In this document: positions 42,811 to 52,487 of the stretch, in pieces
Position numbering within the stretch: the stretch's first letter is position 1
How the letters are laid out: each line of letters begins with the position of its first letter
Assembly: GCF_900105595.1 (NCBI RefSeq)
Contig: NZ_LT629784.1
Span: 3,936,501-4,000,500, forward strand
DNA from: Stappia sp. ES.058
Lineage (GTDB): Bacteria > Pseudomonadota > Alphaproteobacteria > Rhizobiales > Stappiaceae
DNA: 64,000 nucleotides
Reading direction: 5' to 3'
Translations under genes and position numbers: made by a program
Notes under the pieces: model-generated
What the model was told of the DNA's origin: nothing
Database searches by the model: none
Seen by the model: the letters and a program-made list of their open reading frames with translations, nothing else

Positions 42811-44037
42811 ATGGGTATGGGGTTCGCGGGTGTCCGCGTCCGTCTTGCGGTTGTCCTTGCGGCCGGTCTCGCGATCGCTGTCATGACGGCGGGACCGATG
42901 CCGGCCCGCGCCGGTGCTGCGGAGACGGGCATGCCCCTGCAACCGATATCCTTTTCAGACATTTCTGGCTGGCAGGACGACGATCACACGGCCGCGCTCG
43001 AGGCGTTCCTGCGCCATTGTGCGAGCGGCTCCGCCTCCGGCGCCGCCCCGCGCACGGGTGAGCTGGGTGTGTCCGGCGCGTCGATTGTCGCACTGTGCGG
43101 CCGGGCCCGCGCGGCGGCTGCGACCGGCGAAGGCGATGCCGCCCGGCATTTCTTCGAAGCCGCGTTCCAGCCGCACCTGATCGCAGCCAAGGGGTTTGTG
43201 ACCGGTTATTTCGAACCTGAATTCGCAGGCGCGCGCAAACCCGATGCCATCCACCGCACCCCGTTGCTGCGCAAGCCCGACGGACTTGAAATCCTGCCGG
43301 AGGGGAAACGTCCAGACGGTCTTGCGGACACGCTGACCCATGCCTTTCGCGACGACGCAGGACGTTTCGTCGAGGCGCCGGATCGCGGCGCGATCATGGA
43401 CGGTGCCCTTGACGGTCGCGGGCTGGAACTCGTCTGGCTGGCCGACCCGGTCGACGCTTTCTATATTCACGTTCAGGGATCCGCTCGCATTCGTCTGGCG
43501 GACGGCGGCCACATGCGGGTCGGTTATGCCGGAAAGAACGGGCATCCCTACTCGCCGATCGGCCGTGTCATGATCGAGCGCGGTCTCGCCGACCCGGGCA
43601 CTGTTACCATGTCGGTGCTGCGCGACTGGCTGGCGGAAAATCCGCAAGAAATCGACGGCGTTCTCCGCCGCAACCGGTCCTATATCTTTTTTCGCGAGAT
43701 CGACGGGCTCGGCCCGGACGAGGGCCCCGTCGGCGCGGCGGGCCTTCCGCTCGTGGCCGGACGCAGTCTCGCGGTGGATGCGTCGCTCCACACCTATGGA
43801 ACGCCGGTCTTCGTCTCTGCGACAATGCCGGCTGAAGGCGCGGTTGAAACGCGACCCTTTCGCCGGCTGATGATCGCGGAAGATACGGGCTCCGCCATCG
43901 TCGGTCCCGCACGCGGCGACATTTTCTTTGGCACGGGGGATGCGGCCGGGCGCAAGGCTGGCGGCGTCCAGCATGCGGCCGAGATGACCGTTCTGCTGCC
44001 GCTTGCGCAGGCCGGCGTCGGGGAGGCCCGGCGATGA
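42811..44037 (+). CDS. mltA: Membrane-bound lytic murein transglycosylase A
   Basis: 408 residues with a signal peptide (RLAVVLAAGLAIAVMTAGPMPARAG). MltA domain: GFVTGYFEPEFAGARKP, LVWLADPVDAFYIHVQGSARIRL and NGHPYSPIGRVMIERG. The C-terminal 3D domain LMIAEDTGSAIVGPARGDIFFG carries the catalytic aspartates. Cleaves peptidoglycan glycan strands to anhydro-muropeptides in the periplasm. No lipobox cysteine is obvious, so it may be soluble or N-terminally anchored. Its stop overlaps the smr gene as ATGA. Confidence 0.94.
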   Translation: MGMGFAGVRVRLAVVLAAGLAIAVMTAGPMPARAGAAETGMPLQPISFSDISGWQDDDHTAALEAFLRHCASGSASGAAPRTGELGVSGASIVALCGRARAAAATGEGDAARHFFEAAFQPHLIAAKGFVTGYFEPEFAGARKPDAIHRTPLLRKPDGLEILPEGKRPDGLADTLTHAFRDDAGRFVEAPDRGAIMDGALDGRGLELVWLADPVDAFYIHVQGSARIRLADGGHMRVGYAGKNGHPYSPIGRVMIERGLADPGTVTMSVLRDWLAENPQEIDGVLRRNRSYIFFREIDGLGPDEGPVGAAGLPLVAGRSLAVDASLHTYGTPVFVSATMPAEGAVETRPFRRLMIAEDTGSAIVGPARGDIFFGTGDAAGRKAGGVQHAAEMTVLLPLAQAGVGEARR

Positions 44038-44645
44038 GCGGCCGGCGCCGGCGGGCGCGTCATCCTTCTCCCGATGAGCGCAGGCTCTGGGCGCAAGTGA
44101 CGGCGGACGTCACGCCGCTTGAAGCGGGGCGCCGGTCGAAGCAGACGCAGACGGCCTCAGCCGATGACGCGGGCGACCCCACAGTGCCGCCGCCGGCGCC
44201 CGTGATTGGAAACGAACGCCTGTCCGCTCCGCGCTCGGTTGCGACCATGCGCCCGAAGGCCCCGCCCGCCCCGCCACCGCTTTCCCCTCTCGCTCCTCTG
44301 GAGCCGCGCCAGCGACGCAAGCTGGCGCGCGGAACCCGCAGCATCGACGGTCGTATTGACCTCCATGGACTGACGCAGGCCGAAGCGCATGTGCGTCTGC
44401 GCGGGTTTCTCTCCCAGGCGCAGGCGCAAGGCTATTCGCTTGTTCTGGTCATAACCGGCAAGGGCGGTCCAGGCGGCACCCTGTCGGCCGACGGGCGCGG
44501 TGTCCTGCGGCGTGTCGTTCCGCAATGGTTGTCCTTCGCCGAATTCCGTTCGCTGGTCGTCGGCTTCGAGGAAGCTCATGCCGGCCATGGCGGCGGCGGC
44601 GCGCTCTACGTGCGCGTGCGCAAGCCGGGACGGGGACGGACATGA
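44034..44645 (+). CDS. Smr-domain protein
   Basis: 203 residues. A basic, proline-rich N-terminus leads to the Smr domain: IDGRIDLHGLTQAEAHVRLRGFL holds the LDxHG-like motif (DLHG) and LVLVITGKGGPGG the TGxG motif, then VLRRVVPQWLS. Smr domains are nucleases found in MutS2 or alone, acting on branched DNA or on stalled-ribosome mRNA. Sits between mltA and the XRE gene with overlaps on both sides. Confidence 0.92.
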   Translation: MSGRRRRARHPSPDERRLWAQVTADVTPLEAGRRSKQTQTASADDAGDPTVPPPAPVIGNERLSAPRSVATMRPKAPPAPPPLSPLAPLEPRQRRKLARGTRSIDGRIDLHGLTQAEAHVRLRGFLSQAQAQGYSLVLVITGKGGPGGTLSADGRGVLRRVVPQWLSFAEFRSLVVGFEEAHAGHGGGGALYVRVRKPGRGRT

Positions 44646-45013
44646 CGCCCTTCGGCGCGCGGGTGCGCGAACACCGCAAGAAACGGGGGATCACCCTGTC
44701 GCAAATGGCGGTGGCATTGTCCGTGTCGCCCGCCTATCTGTCGGCTCTGGAGCATGGCCGGCGCGGGCGACCGACGTGGTTCATGGTTCAGCGCATCATT
44801 GCCTTCTTCAATGTCATCTGGGATGAAGCGGAAGAACTGCAGCGGCTGGCGGAACTCTCCGATCCGAAGATTTCGATCGAGACGGGCGGGCTCGACCCTG
44901 AGGCGACCGAGCTCGCCAATGTCCTGTCGACCAAGATTGCCGGATTGTCGCGCGAAAGCCTGACGCATCTCCTGCACCAGCTGAGAACGGCCGCGGCCCG
45001 TGACGGGGTTTGA
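44642..45013 (+). CDS. XRE-family helix-turn-helix regulator
   Basis: 123 residues: FGARVREHRKKRGITLSQMAVALSVSPAYLSALEHGRRGRP is a clear HTH_3 domain with a helical C-terminal tail (GLDPEATELANVLSTKIAGLSRESLTHLLHQL). ATGA overlap with smr. This gene accompanies smr in Hyphomicrobiales; its targets are unknown. Confidence 0.9.
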   Translation: MTPFGARVREHRKKRGITLSQMAVALSVSPAYLSALEHGRRGRPTWFMVQRIIAFFNVIWDEAEELQRLAELSDPKISIETGGLDPEATELANVLSTKIAGLSRESLTHLLHQLRTAAARDGV

Positions 45014-45101
45014 ACCGATACACGGACTCGACCCGTTCCCGGCCAGCACTTAGGGTCTGGCAGACTCGAGAGCTCTCAACGCGAAGGACCGAAACGAGAA
45101 C

Positions 45102-47915
45102 ATGAACAAATCAGCGGAGGCGTTTTCCGGTCTCATCGATTCCACTGCGTTGCGCGCGGAGTTGACCGCCTTGACCGCGAAGTCGGACGGCGACGGGGCG
45201 GATCCGGCCATCCGTTCCAGGGTGCTCGCCCGCCTCAAGGAGGCGATGCGCGATGCGCGTGCGATTGTCGAGGAACGCCTGTTCGAGGATGGCGGCGGGA
45301 CCTTGTGCGCCGGCCGCCTCAGCCATGTGCAGGACGAGATCCTGCGGGTGATCTACGATTTCGCGATCTATCACGTCTACCGGGCGAAAAACCCCTCAGC
45401 GGCCGAACGCATGTCGGTGGTGGCCGTGGGCGGTTACGGGCGCGGCACGCTGGCGCCGGGGTCCGATGTCGATCTGTTGTTTCTGCTGCCCTACAAGCAG
45501 ACCCCCTGGGGCGAGCAGATCGTCGAGTACATCCTCTACATGCTTTGGGATCTCGGCCTGAAGGTCGGCCATGCGACCCGCAATGTCGAGGAGTGCCTGC
45601 GACTGTCGAAGAGCGACATGACGATCCGCACGGCCATCCTTGAAGCGCGGCACGTCTGGGGCGATACGGATCTCTACGAAGAACTTGTCGAGCGCTTCGA
45701 CACCGACGTCGTCGCCGGCACGGGTCCGGAATTCATTGCCGCCAAGCTCGCCGAACGCGATGCGCGCCACCGCCGGCAGGGCACCTCGCGCTATCTGGTG
45801 GAACCCAACGTCAAGGAGGGCAAGGGCGGACTGCGCGATCTCAACACCCTCTTCTGGATCTCCAAGTATTTTTATCGCGTGCGCTCCGGCTCCGGGCTCG
45901 TGAAGGCCGGCGTCTTCTCCCGCCGGGACTACAATCGCTTCAAGAAGGGCGAGGATTTCCTCTGGGCGGTGCGCTGTCACCTGCATTTCCTGACCGGGCG
46001 TCCGGAAGAGCGTCTGTCCTTCGACGTCCAGCGCGAGATCGCCATTCGCCTCGGCTACACCCAGCATCCGGGGATGAAGGACGTCGAGCGATTCATGAAG
46101 CACTATTTCCTCGTGGCAAAGGACGTCGGCGATCTCACCCGGATCTTCTGTGCAGCCCTGGAAGAACAGCACGCCAAGCAGCCGCAGCCGCTGTCTCGGC
46201 TGATCGGACAGCTCACGGGGCGGCGGAAACGCCGCGTTCTCTCCGGGCATCCGGACTTCGCGATCGAAAACGGACGCCTGAATCTTGCCAGCGAGGGCGC
46301 GTTCGAGAAGGACCCGGTCAATCTTATCCGTCTGTTCGCCATTGTCGATCGACACTCCGTGATGCTGCATCCGGAATTGTTGAAGCGGGTGCGGCGCTCG
46401 CTCAAGCTGATCACGGCGGCTGTGCGAGAGGATCCGGAGGCCAACCGTCTTTTTCTCCAGGTGCTGACGTCACGCAGCGACCCCGAAACCATCCTGCGCA
46501 AGATGAACGAGGTCGGCGTGCTCGGGCGCTTCCTGCCGGATTTCGGCAAGGTTGTGGCGATGATGCAGTTCAGTATGTACCACCACTACACCGTTGACGA
46601 GCATCTGCTGCGTTCGATCGGGGTCCTCGGCGAAATCGAGCGCGGAGAAGCGGGCGACGATCATCCGCTGTCGACCGATCTCATAAAGTCGATCCAGAAC
46701 CGCAAGGTCCTCTTCGTGGCGATGCTGATGCATGACATCGCCAAGGGTCGCCCGGAGGACCATTCCATTGCCGGAGCCCGCATCGCGCGCCGGTTGTGCC
46801 CGCGTCTCGGTCTGTCGTCCTCGGAAACCGACACCGTGGCCTGGCTGGTCGAGCATCATCTCGACATGAGCACCACCGCGCAGTCGCGCGATCTCGCGGA
46901 TCGCAAGACCATCGAGGACTTCGCCCGCGAAGTGCAGAGCCTGGAACGACTGAAACTGCTGTTGATCCTCACCGTCGCCGATATCCGTGCCGTTGGCCCC
47001 AACGTCTTCAACGGCTGGAAGGGGCAGCTGTTGCGCACGCTCTACTATGAATGCGAGCCGCTTTTGACCGGCGGACACAGCCTGCTCCCGCACGACCAGC
47101 GCGTCGCCGCAGCGAAGGCCGAACTGGCCGAAGCGCTGCCGGATTGGCCCGCGGACGCGCTTGAGGCCTATCTGGAGCGCCACTATCCGGCCTATTGGCT
47201 GCGCGTGCCGCTCGACCGCAAGATCGCCGATGCACGCCTGATCCGCGAGGCCGATACGGGCAGGTCGGGATTCTCCTCCCGCGTCGTCACCCATGCCTTT
47301 GAGGAAGTCACCGAGATCACGGTGCTGGCGGCCGATCACCCCAAGCTGCTGTCGACGATCGCCGGGTCCTGTTTCGTCGCCGGCGCCAACATCGTCGACG
47401 CGCAAATCGACACCACCACCGACGGGTTTGCGCTGGATGCGATCTTCATGTCTCGCGAGCTGCCGGACGACGCGGACGAACTGCGCCGGGGCGAACGCAT
47501 CTGCCGGCTGATCGAGCAGGCGTTGCGCGGCCAGGAGCAACTGCCGGAGAAGGTCGCGAACAAGGCGGCGGCGCGCGCGCGCGCCAAGCCGTTCCGCGTC
47601 GAGGCCGAGGTGCTGGTGAACAATTCCTGGTCGAACCGCCACACGGTTCTCGAGATTTCGGGCCTTGACCGTCCCGGCCTGCTCTATGATCTGACCCGGG
47701 CAATCTCGGCTTTGAATCTCAACATCAATTCCGCTCATATCGCGACCTTCGGCGAGCGCGCGGTCGACGTCTTCTATGTCACCGATCTGACCGGCCAGAA
47801 GGTCGGCAACATCGGTCGCCAGGAATTGATCCGCGACCGCTTGCGCGATGCGGTGGACGCAGAGGCCGGCGACGAACCGGCAAAGCGGCGCAAGCCGCGC
47901 CTTGGAGCGGCGTGA
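45102..47915 (+). CDS. glnD: [Protein-PII] uridylyltransferase/uridylyl-removing enzyme
   Basis: 937 residues. Nucleotidyltransferase: VVAVGGYGRGTLAPGSDVDLLFLLP (G-S-x-D-x-D); HD phosphohydrolase: MLMHDIAKGRPEDHS and WLVEHHLDMSTTAQSRDL; two C-terminal ACT domains (TVLAADHPKLLSTIAGSC and EISGLDRPGLLYDLTRAISAL) that sense glutamine. Modifies and demodifies PII according to nitrogen status. Directly upstream of murJ, as in Rhizobiales, with a gap of 55 bases. Confidence 0.96.
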   Translation: MNKSAEAFSGLIDSTALRAELTALTAKSDGDGADPAIRSRVLARLKEAMRDARAIVEERLFEDGGGTLCAGRLSHVQDEILRVIYDFAIYHVYRAKNPSAAERMSVVAVGGYGRGTLAPGSDVDLLFLLPYKQTPWGEQIVEYILYMLWDLGLKVGHATRNVEECLRLSKSDMTIRTAILEARHVWGDTDLYEELVERFDTDVVAGTGPEFIAAKLAERDARHRRQGTSRYLVEPNVKEGKGGLRDLNTLFWISKYFYRVRSGSGLVKAGVFSRRDYNRFKKGEDFLWAVRCHLHFLTGRPEERLSFDVQREIAIRLGYTQHPGMKDVERFMKHYFLVAKDVGDLTRIFCAALEEQHAKQPQPLSRLIGQLTGRRKRRVLSGHPDFAIENGRLNLASEGAFEKDPVNLIRLFAIVDRHSVMLHPELLKRVRRSLKLITAAVREDPEANRLFLQVLTSRSDPETILRKMNEVGVLGRFLPDFGKVVAMMQFSMYHHYTVDEHLLRSIGVLGEIERGEAGDDHPLSTDLIKSIQNRKVLFVAMLMHDIAKGRPEDHSIAGARIARRLCPRLGLSSSETDTVAWLVEHHLDMSTTAQSRDLADRKTIEDFAREVQSLERLKLLLILTVADIRAVGPNVFNGWKGQLLRTLYYECEPLLTGGHSLLPHDQRVAAAKAELAEALPDWPADALEAYLERHYPAYWLRVPLDRKIADARLIREADTGRSGFSSRVVTHAFEEVTEITVLAADHPKLLSTIAGSCFVAGANIVDAQIDTTTDGFALDAIFMSRELPDDADELRRGERICRLIEQALRGQEQLPEKVANKAAARARAKPFRVEAEVLVNNSWSNRHTVLEISGLDRPGLLYDLTRAISALNLNINSAHIATFGERAVDVFYVTDLTGQKVGNIGRQELIRDRLRDAVDAEAGDEPAKRRKPRLGAA

Positions 47916-47970
47916 TGATTTCGATCTTGAACGGCTGTCCCGGGGCGACCTGCCTGCGCGGCGCGCGGCA

Positions 47971-49536
47971 ATGACCCTCCTGCGCAACTTCGCGACCGTC
48001 GGAGGTGCGACGATGACGAGCCGCGTGCTCGGCTTTGTCCGCGACGTGATGATCGCCGCCTTCGTCGGCGCGGGTCCGGTCGCCGATGCCTTTTTCGTTG
48101 CCTTCCGCCTGCCCAACCTGTTCCGGCGGCTGTTCGCCGAAGGCGCGTTCAACTCCGCCTTCGTGCCGCTCTTCGCCCGTTCGGTGGAAGAAGGCGGCGA
48201 CGAGGGCGCCAGGCGGTTCGCGGGCGAGATCCTCGCCGCGCTCCTGTGGACCCTGGTGACGATCACGCTTCTCGCGCAGGTGTTCATGCCAGCGCTCGTC
48301 TATGTGCTGGCGCCTGGCTTCACGGCAGAAGCGGAGAAGTTCGATCTCGCCGTGCTCCTGTCGCGCATCACTTTCCCCTATCTCCTGTGCATGTCGCTGG
48401 TGGCGTTTCTCTCCGGCATTCTCAATACCTATCAGCGCTTTGCAGCCGCAGCCCTTGCGCCGGTCGTCTTGAACATTGTGATGATCTCGGTGCTCTCGGG
48501 CATCTGGTATTTCGACCTTCAGCCGGGGGTGAGACTGGGCGTGGTGCTGGCCTGTGGCGTTACCGTTGCCGGTCTCGCGCAGCTTGCGCTTCTGTTTGTC
48601 GCGGTGCGCCACATGGGCTTTTCAATCCCTTGGCGCCGGCCGCGTCTGACGGCATCGGTGAAACGGCTGTGGAGGCTCGGCGTTCCGGGCATCGCGGCAG
48701 GCGGCATTACCCAGATCAACATCGCCGTCGGCACGATCATCGCCTCCGGTCAGGCCGGCGCGGTGTCCTATCTCTATTATGCCGACCGGATCTATCAGCT
48801 GCCGCTTGGTGTCGTCGGCATTGCCATCGGCGTCGTGCTCCTGCCCGACCTGTCTCGCTCCCTGCGGTCCGGCGCGGATGCGAGTGCCAACCATACGCTC
48901 AACCGGGCAATGGAGTTTGCGCTTGCGCTCACCTTGCCGGCCACGGTTGCCCTGATCGTGGTGCCGGATGCGATTGTCTCCGTGCTCTACCAGCGCGGCG
49001 CCTTCGGTGCGCAAGCCGCCAGTGCGACGACGGCGGCCCTGATCGCCTTCGCCGCCGGCCTGCCCGCCTTTGTGCTCAACAAGGTTTTCTCGCCCGGATT
49101 TTTCGCGCGTGAGGATACGGTCACACCGATGTGGTTCGCCGGTATCGGCATGGTGGTCAATGTGGCGGGCGCGCTGGCGTTGGCCCCCATTCTCGATCAT
49201 GTCGGCATTGCGCTTGCGACCACGCTTGCCGGTTGGGTCAACAGCGGCCTGCTTGCGGTGACGCTGTGGCGGCGCGGGCATTTCCGCCTCGATGCCGGAT
49301 CGTTGAAGCGTCTTCCGCTGCTGGCGCTTGCCAGCGTCTTGATGGGCGGCGGGATCTATGCCGGCGCGCAGCTGCTCGCACCCTTGCTCGGCGGCGCGTC
49401 GGTACTCGGCCGGTTCGGGGCGCTGGCGCTGCTGGTGCTTGCCGGACTGGTTCTGTTCGCCGCCTTCGTGCATCTGACCGGTGCGGTGGACCTGAAGGCC
49501 GCCCTTCGCGGCCTGCGGTCGCGGCGCGTGAGCTGA
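47971..49536 (+). CDS. murJ: Lipid II flippase MurJ (MviN)
   Basis: 521 residues, about 14 transmembrane helices. Hallmarks: FATVGGATMTSRVLGFVRDVMIAAFVGAG, FFVAFRLPNLFRRLFAEGAFNSAFVPLF, and LPLGVVGIAIGVVLLPDLSR. Moves the peptidoglycan precursor lipid II across the inner membrane. The MTLLRN start fits the family; the frame is open upstream through the glnD end. In related genomes trpS follows murJ; here an ABC operon does. Confidence 0.96.
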   Translation: MTLLRNFATVGGATMTSRVLGFVRDVMIAAFVGAGPVADAFFVAFRLPNLFRRLFAEGAFNSAFVPLFARSVEEGGDEGARRFAGEILAALLWTLVTITLLAQVFMPALVYVLAPGFTAEAEKFDLAVLLSRITFPYLLCMSLVAFLSGILNTYQRFAAAALAPVVLNIVMISVLSGIWYFDLQPGVRLGVVLACGVTVAGLAQLALLFVAVRHMGFSIPWRRPRLTASVKRLWRLGVPGIAAGGITQINIAVGTIIASGQAGAVSYLYYADRIYQLPLGVVGIAIGVVLLPDLSRSLRSGADASANHTLNRAMEFALALTLPATVALIVVPDAIVSVLYQRGAFGAQAASATTAALIAFAAGLPAFVLNKVFSPGFFAREDTVTPMWFAGIGMVVNVAGALALAPILDHVGIALATTLAGWVNSGLLAVTLWRRGHFRLDAGSLKRLPLLALASVLMGGGIYAGAQLLAPLLGGASVLGRFGALALLVLAGLVLFAAFVHLTGAVDLKAALRGLRSRRVS

Positions 49537-49580
49537 CCGCGCGTGCGACGGCCGCCGCCTCAGGCCTCGTGGCCGGCTTA

Positions 49581-49623
49581 TTTTTTGACCAAACGATCAA
49601 ACTTTGTCCATTTGTTCAAAAAA
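49581..49623. promoter_or_regulatory. RutR-like operator and long dyad upstream of the BMP ABC operon
   Basis: TTGACCAAACGATCAA at 49585-49600 agrees at 12 of 14 defined positions with the RutR consensus TTGACCA-N2-TGGTCAA. Around it, TTTTTTGA (49581-49588) and TCAAAAAA (49616-49623) form a wider perfect dyad. RutR is a TetR-type sensor of uracil/thymine in gammaproteobacteria that governs pyrimidine genes; a nucleoside importer downstream fits that. Regulator identity is inferred. Confidence 0.55.
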
Positions 49624-49824
49624 TTGCCGATCGGGTGGCTGCCCGCGTTGTGAGCATGACCAATTTATGATCCAATTCCCCTTGCGTCCGGCATGTGAGG
49701 CCCTCCTGGGCTCGGTATTATTTCGGATGCATGAAACGACAGAAGCGATCAGCTCTTGTGCGTTTGGGCAGTTTGCCTGGCATCGGGCTGATCTCGGCAT
49801 ACGAACAATGCCAGGGGGAGTCAG

Positions 49825-50829
49825 ATGGAAATCCTGAACCGTATCGCATGGACGCGTCGTGCAGCGCTGGGCCTTGCGGCAGCGATTGTCGTGGCGGGTT
49901 TCGGCCAGCCGACGATGGCCGCAGACGAGCCGCTCAAGGTCGCGGCAATCTACACTGTCCCGGTCGAGCAGCAGTGGGTCGGCCGCATTCACAAGGCGTT
50001 GACCGCCGCCAAGGAGCGTGGCGACGTCACCTACACCTACTCGGAAAACGTGGCCAACACCGACTATGAGCGCGTGATGCGCGAATATGCCGAAGCCGGC
50101 ATGGACCTGATCGTCGGCGAGGCCTTCGCGGTGGAGCGCGCGGCGCGCAAGGTGGCCGCCGAATATCCGGATACGGCCTTCCTGATGGGCTCGTCCTTCG
50201 GTCCGGCCAAGCCGAATTTTGCCGTCTTCGACAACTGGATCCATGAGCCGAGCTATCTGACCGGCATGATCGCCGGCAACGCGACCAAGTCGAACATCAT
50301 CGGTATGGTCGGCGGCTATGCGATCCCCGAGGTCAACCGGCTGATGAACGCCTTCATGGAAGGCGCGCTTGAGGTCAATCCGGATGTGAAGTTCCTCGTG
50401 ACCTTCATCAACTCCTGGTACGATCCGCCCAAGGCCAAGGAATCCGCCTTTGCGATGGTCGACAAGGGCGCTGACATTCTCTACGCCGAGCGCTTCGGCG
50501 TGTCCGATGCCGCCAAGGAGCGGGATATTCTGGCGATCGGCAACGTCATCGATACCGCGTCCGATTATCCCGGCACGATCATTTCGAGCGCGCTCTGGCA
50601 CATGGAGCCGACCATCGACCGCGTGATCGACGATGTCGCCGGCGGCAGCTTCGAGCCCTCCGATTATGGCCAGTACAGCTACATGTCCTATGGCGGCGGC
50701 AGCTTCGTCGTTGACGAGGCGCTGGCCGATGCGGAATCCGTCGAGGCCGCCCGCAAGATCGAGCAGGACATTCTCGACGGTCTCTTCCGCGTCAACGTCA
50801 ACGACGCGGAACCCAAGTCGACGATGTAA
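49825..50829 (+). CDS. BMP-family ABC transporter substrate-binding protein
   Basis: 334 residues. Signal peptide with WTRRAALGLAAAIVVAGFG and cleavage near TMAADEP; no lipobox cysteine, so a soluble periplasmic protein. The Bmp/PnrA fold shows as KVAAIYTVPVEQQWVGRIHKAL, YERVMREYAEAGMDLIVGEAF, and GMIAGNATKSNIIGMVGGYAIPEVNRLMNAFMEGA. Related proteins bind purine nucleosides or xanthine-type bases. GGGGGAG ribosome site. First gene of a four-gene importer. Confidence 0.92.
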   Translation: MEILNRIAWTRRAALGLAAAIVVAGFGQPTMAADEPLKVAAIYTVPVEQQWVGRIHKALTAAKERGDVTYTYSENVANTDYERVMREYAEAGMDLIVGEAFAVERAARKVAAEYPDTAFLMGSSFGPAKPNFAVFDNWIHEPSYLTGMIAGNATKSNIIGMVGGYAIPEVNRLMNAFMEGALEVNPDVKFLVTFINSWYDPPKAKESAFAMVDKGADILYAERFGVSDAAKERDILAIGNVIDTASDYPGTIISSALWHMEPTIDRVIDDVAGGSFEPSDYGQYSYMSYGGGSFVVDEALADAESVEAARKIEQDILDGLFRVNVNDAEPKSTM

Positions 50830-50936
50830 TGCTCTGCGCCGCCGCAATGCCTGTCGTCGCGGCGGCGTCTCCTTCTTGTTTGCTTGCGCGGGCCACGCCC
50901 GCCCGCGCCGTTTCCGGGGTCTGGGGAAATGCTGTC

Positions 50937-52487
50937 ATGACGGTGCCTGAAGAAGCTCCGGCGATCGCGCTGTCCTTGTCGGGGATCACCAAGCGGTTCG
51001 GTGCGCTCACGGCCAACGAGGCGGTCGATCTCGACCTTCATCGTGGCGAGATCGTCGCGTTGCTCGGCGAAAACGGCGCCGGCAAGACCACCTTGATGAA
51101 CATCCTGTTCGGGCACTATATCGCAGACGAGGGCGACGTGCGGGTTGCCGGCGACGACGGAGCCCTCGTCCTGCTGGAACCCGGATCCCCCCACGCCGCG
51201 CTCGAGGCCGGCATCGGCATGGTGCATCAGCATTTCACGCTTGCCGAAAACCTGACCGCCTTCGAGAATATCGTGCTCGGCACGGCAGCGCTGTTTTCCG
51301 TGCGTCTCACCTCGCGCGCCGCGCGCGGGAAACTTCAGGACCTGATGCGCCGCTCCGGGTTGGTCGTCGATCTCGACGCGCGGATTTCGCGTCTCTCCGT
51401 TGGCGAGAAACAGCGCGTGGAGATCCTCAAGGCGCTGTATCGCGACGCGCGGGTGCTGGTGCTCGACGAGCCGACTGCCGTGCTGACCCCGCAGGAATCC
51501 GAGACGCTGTTTGAAACACTGAAGGCGCTCGCCGTGCAGGGGCTGGCGATTGTCTTCATTTCCCACAAGCTTGCGGAAGTGCTCGCCGCCTCCGACCGCA
51601 TCGCCGTGCTGCGTCTCGGGCGCAAGGTGGCGGATCTTCCCGCCGCCGACTGCGACCGCCAGACGCTTGCCGAGCTCATGGTCGGCCATCAGGTGACGGT
51701 GAGCCGGCGCGAGCCGCAGGCGGCAGGCGAGGTGCTGCTGTCCTTGTCTGCCGTCATCTGTGGCGAGGGGCGCGATACCGTCAGCGACATCGGCTTCGAG
51801 TTGCGCGCCGGTGAAATCCTCGGCATCGCCGGCGTGTCCGGCAACGGCCAGGCGATGCTCGCCAGGCTGCTCTCCGGGCTCGAACGCCAGACGAGCGGCG
51901 ACATTCGTCTCGCCGGCCGCGAGATCCGGGCGCATGACGCCGCCGACATGATCCGTGCGGGCGTCGCGCGCATTCCCGAAGACAGGCATCGCGACGGTGT
52001 TGTCGGTGCGATGAGCGTTGCGGAAAACCTCGTGATCGAGGAAATCCGCTCGCCCCGCTACCAGCGCTTCGGGTTTCTCTACTTTCGCGCCATCGCCGCG
52101 CGCGCGGCGGAGGCCATTGCCAGCTACGATATTCGCTGTCCGGGCGGCGATGCCGTTGCGCGGCTGCTGTCGGGCGGCAACATCCAGAAGATCGTGCTGG
52201 CGCGCACGCTCGACGCCGAACCCTCGGTGGTACTTGCCGCCCAGCCGTCGCGCGGTCTCGACATCGGCGCGACGGGTGACGTTCACCGCCGGTTGCTGGA
52301 GGCGCGCGGGCGCGGTGCCGGCGTGATCCTGATTTCCGAAGATCTCGACGAGCTCTTCGCCCTTTCCGACCGCATTGCCGTTATTCATCGCGGACGGCTC
52401 AGTCCGCCCCGCCCCGCGGACGACCTGGACCGCGCCGCCGTCGGTCTGATGATGGCCGGACAGCACACGGAGGACGCGGCCGCATGA
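50937..52487 (+). CDS. Nucleoside-type ABC transporter ATP-binding protein (two ATPase domains, YufO/NupO-like)
   Basis: 516 residues with fused ATPase modules. First: Walker A LLGENGAGKTTLM, signature RLSVGEKQRVEIL, Walker B LVLDEPTAVLTP. Second: a degenerate Walker A GVSGNGQAML, signature RLLSGGNIQKIVLA and AAQPSRGLDIGA, the usual pattern for the sugar/nucleoside class. Start MTVPEEAP with GGGGA nine bases upstream. The next permease starts inside its stop (ATGA). Confidence 0.93.
   Translation: MTVPEEAPAIALSLSGITKRFGALTANEAVDLDLHRGEIVALLGENGAGKTTLMNILFGHYIADEGDVRVAGDDGALVLLEPGSPHAALEAGIGMVHQHFTLAENLTAFENIVLGTAALFSVRLTSRAARGKLQDLMRRSGLVVDLDARISRLSVGEKQRVEILKALYRDARVLVLDEPTAVLTPQESETLFETLKALAVQGLAIVFISHKLAEVLAASDRIAVLRLGRKVADLPAADCDRQTLAELMVGHQVTVSRREPQAAGEVLLSLSAVICGEGRDTVSDIGFELRAGEILGIAGVSGNGQAMLARLLSGLERQTSGDIRLAGREIRAHDAADMIRAGVARIPEDRHRDGVVGAMSVAENLVIEEIRSPRYQRFGFLYFRAIAARAAEAIASYDIRCPGGDAVARLLSGGNIQKIVLARTLDAEPSVVLAAQPSRGLDIGATGDVHRRLLEARGRGAGVILISEDLDELFALSDRIAVIHRGRLSPPRPADDLDRAAVGLMMAGQHTEDAAA

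Noticed and set aside
46470..48287. 605-codon open frame antisense to glnD and murJ
   Set aside because: Runs across two unrelated genes on the other strand and is rich in R, A and Q from the complementary codons; no real start context.
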